Below are positions 1 through 6,489 of a DNA stretch of 6,549 bases, in pieces. A program made the position numbers and the translations under genes. Under the pieces are notes generated by a model that was not told the DNA's origin, made no database searches, and saw nothing but the letters and a program-made list of their open reading frames with translations. Position 1 is the first letter of the stretch; each line of letters starts with the position of its first letter. The stretch is from Deltaproteobacteria bacterium (GTDB lineage: Bacteria; UBA10199; SBBF01), in assembly GCA_016207765.1 (NCBI GenBank), contig JACQOY010000156.1, positions 1 through 6,549 of the forward strand, given 5' to 3'.

Positions 1-2
1 AT

Positions 3-1751
3 ATGACAGACATCCAGCAACTTGGCCGCTATCTTTTGATGGAGAAAATCTCCAGCGGTGGAATGGCGACAGTTTACCGTGCAAAACTCTTCGGCGTTGA
101 GGGGTTTGTCAAAGATGTGGCCATCAAAAAAATTCTCCCCCACTGGTCGGGAAACAGGGAATTCACCCATATGCTGGTTGACGAGGCCAAGGTCCTTCTT
201 CATCTGACCCACGCCAACATCGTCCAGGTTTTTGAGCTCAACCGCGCGGACGACATCTACTATATCGTCATGGAGTACGTGAACGGGGTCGATCTCCGGG
301 CCCTTTCGCAACGCTTGAAGGAAACCGGCGGCTTTCTGCCCCTTCCGCTTGTTTTTTTCATCGCCCGGCAAATATTGGCAGGCCTTCATTATGCGCACGA
401 AAAAAAGGATCGGACCCAACAAAGTCTGGGAATTGTCCACCGGGATGTATCGCCGCAAAATATTCTCATCAGCTACGAGGGAGAAGTAAAGATCACCGAT
501 TTCGGCATCGCCAAAATTGTGGGGAAGACCTCCGAAACAGTGACCGGGACGCTGAAGGGGAAATTCGCCTATATGTCCCCGGAACAGGCGCTGGGACAAA
601 AAGTTGACCACCGCACCGACCTTTTTGCCATGGGGATTCTCCTTTTTGAAATGGTCACCGGTGAACGCTGTTTCAAGGGGGACACCGACCTAGAGACGCT
701 CGAGGCGGTCCGGCAGGCGCGTGTGACGTTTCCGCAGATATCGCACGAGCGTATTCCCGAACGCCTGCGGGAGATGATGATGAAGGCGCTCAAAAAAAAC
801 CGGGAGGAGCGTTTTGCCACCGCCGCCGATTTTCAGGCCGATTTGCGGGCCTTCGAAAATGAAATGGGATTTGGAGGTGGTGGATTTCAGGCGGCGTCGG
901 GTGATCTGAAAAATTTTCTTACCGGACTTTTTGCCGACCGCATCGCCCGGCAAAGAAGGGAAGAGGAAGAACTTTCACAGAGGACAAAGGTCTATCTGGG
1001 AAAAAACGGGGAGGTGACCCGTTCTACCCCGGGGAAGACGAAGATTTTGGTGGGCGAAACCCGCTTGCTCAAGGGGGAGGATGCCGCCAAAACCGTGGTC
1101 AGTGTTGTACGGACGGTGATCTGGGATAATATACGAACAGTGATTGACGCGCTTCCGGGGACGATGGTCAGTGTCATTTCCGCAGTCAAACGCAAAAGGC
1201 CTTTGAGACCGTTTTTGATCGTCGGTGTGGTTGTCTTGGCGGCTATCCTGTTTTACGTTGGGGGGCGCCCGTTCGTCCGGTCGCCGGCTCCTGTTTCGAA
1301 AAAAAGGGTGAAAGAAATCGCTCAAGTTGTCAAAACCGCCGCCACCGGGGCTAGCCCCCTTGGGGCTCCCGGTTCGACGCCGATCCCCACCGGCGTGGGG
1401 TTTCGTCTGTTGACCGGTTACAATCTTCCCGCGGTTCCCGTTTCCGCCTCTGTTTCTGTTCCCGTTTCCGAACTGCCGGCGGTGCTGAAAATCGACGCTC
1501 CGAAGACAGTCATGTACGGCGGCGTAACGGTTGGGGTCAAGCCGTGGGGGAAGGTATCCATTCCGGGGGTCGGCTCGGGTATTGCCGAACCCCATTTTTC
1601 GCGAAAGAATATTCCGGTGGGGGATTACACCGTGCGTGTGACTTTTCCCCCCAAAAACAAGACCGTCTCAACAAAGATTAGCATTCGCGAAAATTCTCTG
1701 GTACGATGCAACGCCTCGTTTGGAGACAAGCCCGGTATTTCGTGTGATTGA
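3..1751 (+). CDS. Membrane-anchored Hanks-type Ser/Thr protein kinase with PEGA-like extracytoplasmic domain
   Basis: Predicted to phosphorylate Ser/Thr residues of cytoplasmic partner proteins; its targets are unknown. The 582-residue protein has a kinase domain at about 10-285: glycine-rich loop ISSGGMATV (16-24), ATP-binding Lys42 in VAIK, helix-C Glu61, catalytic HRD (146-148) with Asn153, DFG (166-168), SPE in the APE position (192-194) and Asp206 of helix F. All catalytic residues are present, so it should be active. A charged linker (about 290-400) leads to basic KRKRPLRP and one hydrophobic helix (about 404-421), placing the kinase inside and the tail outside. A Pro/Ala/Val-rich stretch (about 425-495) precedes a PEGA-like domain (about 500-577, VKPWGKVSIPG around W515), a type of surface domain common on deltaproteobacterial kinases. 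The ATG at position 3 fits the usual N-terminus of such kinases, which begins just before the GRYLL strand, but the upstream SD lies outside the window. Kinase call very secure; PEGA call moderate. Confidence 0.95.
   Translation: MTDIQQLGRYLLMEKISSGGMATVYRAKLFGVEGFVKDVAIKKILPHWSGNREFTHMLVDEAKVLLHLTHANIVQVFELNRADDIYYIVMEYVNGVDLRALSQRLKETGGFLPLPLVFFIARQILAGLHYAHEKKDRTQQSLGIVHRDVSPQNILISYEGEVKITDFGIAKIVGKTSETVTGTLKGKFAYMSPEQALGQKVDHRTDLFAMGILLFEMVTGERCFKGDTDLETLEAVRQARVTFPQISHERIPERLREMMMKALKKNREERFATAADFQADLRAFENEMGFGGGGFQAASGDLKNFLTGLFADRIARQRREEEELSQRTKVYLGKNGEVTRSTPGKTKILVGETRLLKGEDAAKTVVSVVRTVIWDNIRTVIDALPGTMVSVISAVKRKRPLRPFLIVGVVVLAAILFYVGGRPFVRSPAPVSKKRVKEIAQVVKTAATGASPLGAPGSTPIPTGVGFRLLTGYNLPAVPVSASVSVPVSELPAVLKIDAPKTVMYGGVTVGVKPWGKVSIPGVGSGIAEPHFSRKNIPVGDYTVRVTFPPKNKTVSTKISIRENSLVRCNASFGDKPGISCD
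1347..1400. repeat. Cluster of GC-rich palindromes in the kinase linker
   Basis: Three short perfect palindromes lie within 54 bp of the kinase gene: GGGGCTAGCCCC (1347-1358), the overlapping stem AGCCCC/GGGGCT with a 3-nt loop (1353-1367), and CCCCAC/GTGGGG around CGGC (1385-1400). They encode part of the low-complexity Ala/Gly/Pro linker just outside the membrane helix (around residues 449-466), where insertions would be tolerated. They could be remnants of a small palindromic repeat inserted in frame, or chance products of Pro/Gly codons. Confidence 0.4.
1565..1599 (+). terminator. Terminator-like hairpin inside the kinase gene
   Basis: GGGGGTCGGC (1565-1574) pairs with GCCGAACCCC (1584-1593) over ten positions with one G/A mismatch and a 9-nt loop, and is followed by ATTTTTC with five T residues (1595-1599). 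This is the shape of a Rho-independent terminator, but it lies inside the PEGA-like coding region about 150 nt before the kinase stop codon. If functional it would lower read-through into the M16 genes. It may equally be a coding coincidence, since the protein runs through it without disruption. Confidence 0.25.
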
Positions 1752-1752
1752 T

Positions 1753-1797
1753 TTGCTGTGTAATTTAGCAAGGGCTTGGCGCGTGAATTACATGCAA
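1753..1797. repeat. Inverted repeat in the kinase/M16 intergenic gap
   Basis: The 84-bp gap between the kinase stop (1749-1751) and the M16 start (1836) carries TTGCTGTGTAATT (1753-1765) and its near reverse complement AATTACATGCAA (1786-1797). The inner seven base pairs (1759-1765 with 1786-1792) are perfect and the outer TTGC/GCAA pairs resume after a small asymmetric bulge; the loop is 20 nt. No T-tract follows, so it does not look like an intrinsic terminator. It could be a regulatory hairpin in the leader of the downstream gene, an operator, or a small repeat. No promoter could be assigned with confidence in this gap. Confidence 0.45.
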
Positions 1798-1835
1798 CTC
1801 GTGGTGTTTCGCCGCAGAACGAGACATGCAAAATT

Positions 1836-3305
1836 ATGTTTCGAACAATTCTTTTCTTCCTGATTTTTCTCATCGCTCTGCCTGTTTATGCCAATGATCT
1901 TGAAAAACAGGTCCGCGAGGTGAAACTCGACAACGGGTTGACGGCCCTTCTCATCAAGCGGGAAGGGGCGCCGATTTTTTCCGCCTATGTCCGCGTCAAG
2001 GTCGGCAATATCGAGGAGCCGGAGGGTTCTTCGGGCCTCGCCCATTTTTTTGAGCATATGGCCTTCAAGGGGACCCCCGAGATCGGTGTCCGCGACTACC
2101 CAAGGGAGGAAAAACTCCTCAAAGAAATGCACGCCGTTGGAGGTGATCTGGCGGCCCGGCGTCGAAAAGGGGAATCAGAGGAGGCGCTGAAATCGTTGGT
2201 CGACAAGCTTCATGTCCTTGAGGAGGAACATCAAAAACTTCTGGTGCAGAATGAATTTGTCCAGATCTATCAACGTAACGGCGGCAACGACGTGAACGCC
2301 ACCACCAGCAACGATTTCACCAGCTACTATGTTTCTCTTCCCGCCAACAAAATGGAACTCTGGGCGCATCTGGAATCGGAGCGCCTTCTCCATCCGGTTT
2401 TGCGCGAATTTTACAAGGAGCGCGACGTGGTGGCGGAGGAGAGGAGGATGCGCTACGACAACGACCCGGACGGCCGGTTGTACGAGGCTTTTTTGTCCAC
2501 CGCGTTCGACACAAGTCCGTACGGCAGAAACGTCATCGGCATTCCCGATGATATCCGTAATTACACCTTTGCCGCCGCCATGGCCTTTCGCGAAAAATAT
2601 TACATCCCCTCGCGGATGGTGGTGACGGTAGCCGGCAATTTCGATTTCAGGGAGGCGGAAAGTCTGGTGAGAAAATATTTCGGTCGTCTCCCCAAAAAAG
2701 AGGATCAACCGCTTGTGTTTTCGCCGTGGAAACCCGATGGGAGGTACCCGCGCGAAAAAAGCATTGGAGGCAAAAACGAGCCCCGTTTTTATATCGGCTT
2801 TCACCGTCCCGCTTTTCCCCATCCCGATGACGAGGTGTTCGATGTTATTGAAACCCTTCTGTGCGAAGGACGGACCTCGCGCCTCTTTTCCCTTCTGGTG
2901 AGCGAAAAAAAACTGGCAAGCCGGGTTGACTGCTATGCGACACTGCCGGGGGCGCGTCTTGATTCGGTGTTTGCCTTTTACGCCGTTCCCCTGAAACCGG
3001 GCGACATGCCGCTGATTCAGCAAGAAATTCTCGGCCGGCTCGATCTTCTGAAAAATGAACCGGTCAATGCCGGGGAACTCGAAAAGATCAAGAATCAGAT
3101 CGATGCCGACCTCATCTGGTCGCTCAAGGAAAACATGGGGCTTGCCTCGATGCTTGGTTATTTTCAAAGTCTGACCGGCGACTGGAGATATATCTATCGG
3201 TTGCGGACGCGGATTCACGAAATCACCCCCGCGGATGTGCAGAGGGTGGCCAAAACTTATTTTGTGCCGGGTCGGCGGGTGACGGTTTTTCTGGAGAAGG
3301 AATGA
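1836..3305 (+). CDS. Secreted zinc-dependent M16 family peptidase (catalytic subunit)
   Basis: Predicted periplasmic metalloprotease of the pitrilysin/processing-peptidase family, which degrades or trims peptides inside a closed two-half chamber. The 489-residue protein starts with a signal peptide, MFRTILFFLIFLIALPVYA, cut before Asn20. The inverted zinc motif HFFEH is at H70, E73, H74. The distal pair in KERDVVAEE (E195 and E202, seven apart as in pitrilysin) gives the probable third zinc ligand, E202. Between them sits an insertion of about 50 residues (about 85-147) rich in Glu, Lys and Leu and likely helical, so the spacing is 127 residues rather than the usual 76. An M16 C-terminal domain covers about 240-470, but the R/Y motif is missing (V355 and S362 in those positions). 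An in-frame TTG at 1776 would add 20 residues before the signal peptide, so the ATG at 1836 is preferred, although its SD is weak (GAG at 1821-1823). The neighbouring non-catalytic M16 lipoprotein is its likely partner. Confidence 0.93.
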   Translation: MFRTILFFLIFLIALPVYANDLEKQVREVKLDNGLTALLIKREGAPIFSAYVRVKVGNIEEPEGSSGLAHFFEHMAFKGTPEIGVRDYPREEKLLKEMHAVGGDLAARRRKGESEEALKSLVDKLHVLEEEHQKLLVQNEFVQIYQRNGGNDVNATTSNDFTSYYVSLPANKMELWAHLESERLLHPVLREFYKERDVVAEERRMRYDNDPDGRLYEAFLSTAFDTSPYGRNVIGIPDDIRNYTFAAAMAFREKYYIPSRMVVTVAGNFDFREAESLVRKYFGRLPKKEDQPLVFSPWKPDGRYPREKSIGGKNEPRFYIGFHRPAFPHPDDEVFDVIETLLCEGRTSRLFSLLVSEKKLASRVDCYATLPGARLDSVFAFYAVPLKPGDMPLIQQEILGRLDLLKNEPVNAGELEKIKNQIDADLIWSLKENMGLASMLGYFQSLTGDWRYIYRLRTRIHEITPADVQRVAKTYFVPGRRVTVFLEKE

Positions 3306-3311
3306 ATCAGG

Positions 3312-3411
3312 TTTCCTCCCCTTTGTAAGGGGAGGTCAGGAGGGGTAGAGAAAGCGGTGAGTCTCCGCAACCCTCTACCTCCCCCGGCCCCTCCTTACAA
3401 AGGAGGGGAAG
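3312..3411. repeat. MITE/REP-like composite palindrome between the two M16 genes
   Basis: A ~100-bp element starts 6 bp after the M16 stop codon and ends 5 bp before the next start. The left arm (3312-3350) and right arm (3373-3411) are imperfect reverse complements, with perfect cores TTTGTAAGG/CCTTACAAA (3322-3330 with 3393-3401) and GTAGAG/CTCTAC (3345-3350 with 3373-3378). Each arm is also a hairpin of its own: CCTCCCC-TTTGTAA-GGGGAGG (3315-3335) and CCCCTCC-TTACAAA-GGAGGGG (3388-3408), both perfect 7-bp stems with 7-nt loops. The centre has GCGG/CCGC around another 7-nt loop (3354-3368). Such CCTCCCC/GGGGAGG elements resemble non-autonomous intergenic repeats that I recall from many bacterial genomes; no transposase is present. 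Multiple copies elsewhere in the genome are expected but cannot be seen here. Confidence 0.85.
3399..3406 (+). promoter_or_regulatory. Ribosome binding site of the M16 lipoprotein gene, inside the repeat
   Basis: AAAGGAGG is a near-ideal SD lying 10 nt before the ATG at 3417. It belongs to the right end of the palindromic element: its GGAGG forms the 3' side of the local hairpin 3388-3408 and could also pair with the left arm (CCTCCCC at 3315-3321). Translation of the second M16 gene may therefore depend on unfolding of this structure, for example by ribosomes finishing the upstream gene. Confidence 0.7.
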
Positions 3412-3416
3412 TTTCT

Positions 3417-4835
3417 ATGCTACGTCGATTTACGAATACTGTTTTGATCCTGTTTCTGTTCGTCGGGGTTTCCTGCTCCCGTCCCCCCACCATCGCCGAC
3501 CTCGAATCGTCCCCCCCGCCCGAGTTGAAAGAGCCGAAAGTATCGCTTCACACCTTTGACAACGGCCTCAAGCTTTACTTTCTCGAAAACCACGAACTCC
3601 CCACCTTTGAAATGGGGGCGTTGATCCATGTCGGGACCATTCATGAGCCGGACGGCAAACTGGGCCTGGTTACCCTGATGATGGAGGGGCTTAAAACCGG
3701 CGGGAGCCGGACGCGCACAGGGGACGAAATCGATCGGGAGCTCGAACAGGTGGCCGCGGATCTTTCGGCAAAGGCCGAGAAGGAATACTCAAGGCTCAAG
3801 ATCAGAAGCTTAAGCAAGGATATCGACCTCGCTCTCGATATTTTTTTCGATCTCCTCAGGGAACCGGCGTTTGAGCCGGGAAAAATGGAAATCACCCGGA
3901 GTCGCATGTTCGAAGAAATCCGCCGAAGGAACGAAAAGCCGATGTCGGTGGCCAACCGCGAATTTCAGCAAAAACTTTTCGGCTCCGACAGTGTCTGGGC
4001 CCGGCAATACAAGGAAGAAACGGTCAAGGTGATAACACGGCAAGATCTGCAGAAGTTTTACGCGCAGGCGGTTGGGCCCGATCGCATCTGGCTGGCGGTC
4101 TCCGGGGATTTTTCCTTTGATGATTTGACGGCAAAGATTGAAAAAAGGATCGCCGGGTGGGCAGGGCGGGGGGCCGGGGATCTGCCGAAACCTTCTCCCG
4201 TAAAAAAGGAATGGGAAGCCTCTGTGAACCTGATTTCCATGCCGGTGAACCAGTCGGCCATCGCTCTGGGGCATTTTGGCGACAAACGGTTCAACCCCGA
4301 CAAATATGCGGTTCTGGCGGCGAACCAAATACTGGGGGGTTCGACCTTCGGAAGCAGACTGGGGGACCGCATCCGCACCGAGTTGGGGCTGGCCTATTCG
4401 GTTTATTCCGACTTCAGCTTTTCCACCGACTACGGATCCTTCCGGATGCTTACCGGTACCAAGACGGCTTCCACCGTGGAGGTGATTCAGGAATCAAAAA
4501 AAATTCTTAAAAGTCTGGCGGAAGGGGCCGATATCACCACCGAAGAACTGGAAAACGCCAAAAATGTCATCTTGAACCAGCTTATTTTTCAGTATGAAGA
4601 CCCTTTTGAAATTGTCAGCCAACGGATGGAGTTCGATTATTTCGGCTATCCGCCCGATTATCTGGTTCTTTATCAGAGGGAAATCCGCAAGGTGACGCTG
4701 GATCAGGTGCGCGATGTGTTACAGCGGTATTATTTTCCGGACAAACTGATCGTCATGATTATCGGCGATCGGGCGCAAATGGGCGATTTGTCGCCGCTTG
4801 GCGCCATTCAAGAATTGCCGTTGGATAATGATTAA
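3417..4835 (+). CDS. Non-catalytic M16 family lipoprotein (R/Y-motif partner subunit)
   Basis: A 472-residue M16-family protein, probably the partner of the upstream peptidase. It opens with a lipoprotein signal, MLRRFTNTVLILFLFVGVSC, with the likely lipidated Cys20 followed by Ser, which favours outer-membrane sorting; Gly at -3 makes the lipobox slightly unusual. The N-terminal M16 domain (about 40-240) has TLMME (86-90) where HxxEH should be, so zinc cannot bind normally, although FEEIRRR around E166-E167 still marks the distal position. A Gly/Pro-rich linker (about 246-262) leads to the M16 C-terminal domain, with the R/Y motif R320-TELGLA-Y327. The GTG at 3357 gives a longer frame, but its 20 extra residues (LPPPAPPYKGGE and flanks) are translated repeat DNA in front of the signal peptide, so the ATG at 3417 with its strong SD is chosen. 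The gene ends 8 bp inside argS. Confidence 0.9.
   Translation: MLRRFTNTVLILFLFVGVSCSRPPTIADLESSPPPELKEPKVSLHTFDNGLKLYFLENHELPTFEMGALIHVGTIHEPDGKLGLVTLMMEGLKTGGSRTRTGDEIDRELEQVAADLSAKAEKEYSRLKIRSLSKDIDLALDIFFDLLREPAFEPGKMEITRSRMFEEIRRRNEKPMSVANREFQQKLFGSDSVWARQYKEETVKVITRQDLQKFYAQAVGPDRIWLAVSGDFSFDDLTAKIEKRIAGWAGRGAGDLPKPSPVKKEWEASVNLISMPVNQSAIALGHFGDKRFNPDKYAVLAANQILGGSTFGSRLGDRIRTELGLAYSVYSDFSFSTDYGSFRMLTGTKTASTVEVIQESKKILKSLAEGADITTEELENAKNVILNQLIFQYEDPFEIVSQRMEFDYFGYPPDYLVLYQREIRKVTLDQVRDVLQRYYFPDKLIVMIIGDRAQMGDLSPLGAIQELPLDND
4155..4179 (+). other. G-quadruplex motif at the M16 inter-domain linker
   Basis: Five guanine runs of three or more lie within 25 nt of the coding strand (4155-4157, 4159-4161, 4164-4166, 4168-4173, 4176-4179), separated by loops of 1-2 nt. 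That satisfies the usual definition of a G-quadruplex-forming sequence and would be present in the mRNA. It encodes GWAGRGAG at the linker between the N- and C-terminal halves of the M16 lipoprotein. The motif is plain in the sequence; folding and function are inference. Confidence 0.5.
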
Positions 4836-6489
4836 GGATTCACTCAAACAGGTCATCGAGCAGGCCATTAAGAAGGCGTACCCGGAAATTCAAGCGAGCG
4901 TTCAGCTTGAAAAGCCGTCGAATCCCCAATTCGGCGATTTTGCCACCAATGCGGCCCTGGTCCTTTCAAAAGGGGTCAAAAAAAATCCCCGCGACGTCGC
5001 ACAGGCCATTTTGCAGAATCTCTCGGACAAGGAGGGAATCATCGAGTCGTTCTCCATTGCCGGCCCCGGGTTTTTGAATTTCAAGATCAAGCCGGCAAAA
5101 TGGATCGAGGCACTTGGGGAAGTTTCATCGCAAGGGGAACGATTCGGGAAAACCGACGCCCACAAGGGGGAGAAAGTGGTTGTCGAATTGGTGAGCGCCA
5201 ATCCCACCGGTCCGCTCCATATCGGAAACGCGCGCGGCGGACCGCTGGGAGACGCGATCGCGTCACTGTTAGAGTCGGTCGGCTATGAAGTTGTTCGGGA
5301 GTATTATGTCAATGACGTCGGGGGGCAGATCGATAAACTGGGCCTGAGCGTGCTCTATTGCTTAGGAAGAGCGGTCGATAAGAATGATATTGGTTATCAG
5401 GGAGAATACGTAAAAGAGCTGAGTCAATCAGTTTTGAATGACCTGGGAGAGCAAAACATCCCTCCTGACCTGACGGAGGCGGCCGGCATGGTGGGACCTG
5501 TCGGCGTCGAACTGATGATGCAGGATATCCGGAAAGACTGCGAGGCGATGGCCATCCGTTTCGATTCGTGGGTTCACGAAAAGGATTTTCTGGAGAAGGG
5601 GACAACGCAAAAAATCATCGAGGAGTTGAAGAAGAAAAAGGTCACCGTTGAAAAAGAGGGGGCGCTCTGGTTTGTGCCGCAGGATGAGTTTCTGGAGGAC
5701 CGCGAATGCGTCCTCGTCAAATCCGACGGGCGTCCCACCTATTTTGCCAATGACATCGCCTATCATGCGGACAAATACCGCCGCGGTTTTCATCGCCTTG
5801 TCAACATCTGGGGGGCCAATCATCACGGCCATGTCCCCCGCGTTCAGGCGGCAATGAAGGCCTTGGGGTACGACCCCGAAAAATTGCAGACGGTCCTCTA
5901 TCAGTATGTCCGCGTCGTGCGCGGCAAGGAGACGGTTAAAATGTCGAAGAGGGCGGGTGATTTTGTCACGGCCCGCGAGGTTTTGGACGAGGTGGGAAAA
6001 GACCCTCTTCGTTTTTTTCTCTTGATGAGGGCACCGGAGTCGCATCTCGATTTCGACCTCGAACTGGCCAAAAAACATTCGGCCGAAAACCCGGTCTATT
6101 ACGTTCAATATGCCCATGCCCGGATTTCCAGCATTTTTGCCAAGGCGGCCGAGGCGGGGATCAAACCCCCGGCCGTTTATGATGCGAAATATGTCGGTTG
6201 CCTGAATTTGTCCGAGGAGGTGGCGCTGGCCCAATTGATGGTCGATTTTCCCTTCGTCGTGGAACTGGCGGCCGAAAAACTCGATCCACACCGGATTGCC
6301 TATTATCTCCTCGATCTGGCCCGTGCGTTTCAGCATTATTACGACCGGGCCCGTGGGGACGACCGCTACCGCGTGATTACCGAAGACAAGGCTCGGACGG
6401 AGGCGAAGCTCTTTTTTGTCGGTTGTTTCCGGCAGGTGATGCGGAATGGATTGGCGTTGCTCGGAATATCGGCCCCCGAACGTATGTAG
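4828..6489 (+). CDS. argS: Arginyl-tRNA synthetase
   Basis: Class Ia aminoacyl-tRNA synthetase that charges tRNA-Arg with arginine using ATP in the cytoplasm; an essential translation enzyme. The 553-residue length is normal for the family. In order: the ArgS-specific N-terminal domain (about 1-85, with NPQFGDFATNAAL), the catalytic core with the HIGH box as HIGN (131-134) inside SANPTGPLHIGNARG, the YYVNDVGGQ motif, the KMSKS loop as KMSKR (371-375), and the C-terminal DALR anticodon-binding domain ending in the usual LLGISAPERM. The ATG at 4828 is preferred over an in-frame TTG at 4798, because MIKDSLKQVIEQAIKKAYP matches the normal ArgS start. It overlaps the M16 lipoprotein stop by 8 bp and has no clear SD, which suggests translational coupling. 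The stop codon lies at the edge of a palindromic repeat. No defect is visible. Confidence 0.98.
   Translation: MIKDSLKQVIEQAIKKAYPEIQASVQLEKPSNPQFGDFATNAALVLSKGVKKNPRDVAQAILQNLSDKEGIIESFSIAGPGFLNFKIKPAKWIEALGEVSSQGERFGKTDAHKGEKVVVELVSANPTGPLHIGNARGGPLGDAIASLLESVGYEVVREYYVNDVGGQIDKLGLSVLYCLGRAVDKNDIGYQGEYVKELSQSVLNDLGEQNIPPDLTEAAGMVGPVGVELMMQDIRKDCEAMAIRFDSWVHEKDFLEKGTTQKIIEELKKKKVTVEKEGALWFVPQDEFLEDRECVLVKSDGRPTYFANDIAYHADKYRRGFHRLVNIWGANHHGHVPRVQAAMKALGYDPEKLQTVLYQYVRVVRGKETVKMSKRAGDFVTAREVLDEVGKDPLRFFLLMRAPESHLDFDLELAKKHSAENPVYYVQYAHARISSIFAKAAEAGIKPPAVYDAKYVGCLNLSEEVALAQLMVDFPFVVELAAEKLDPHRIAYYLLDLARAFQHYYDRARGDDRYRVITEDKARTEAKLFFVGCFRQVMRNGLALLGISAPERM

Noticed and set aside
975..1595. 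Minus-strand open frame of 206 codons opposite the kinase C-terminal half
   Set aside because: The Arg/Gly/Asn-rich low-complexity translation is the complement of the kinase linker; there is no RBS or domain support.
1776..1835. TTG start adding 20 residues to the M16 peptidase
   Set aside because: The extension sits before an otherwise perfect signal peptide, overlaps the intergenic inverted repeat, and has no family-like sequence.
2175..3218. Minus-strand open frame of 347 codons opposite the M16 peptidase
   Set aside because: It lies fully antisense to the M16 gene, shows no motif, and has the composition of a codon-bias shadow.
3306..3416. CRISPR repeat or insertion-sequence remnant between the M16 genes
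   Set aside because: There are only two inverted arms, no direct-repeat/spacer pattern and no transposase coding; a MITE/REP-like element fits better.
4798..4827. TTG start adding 10 residues to ArgS
   Set aside because: The extension lies within the gene 3 coding region, and the ATG at 4828 gives the normal ArgS N-terminus.
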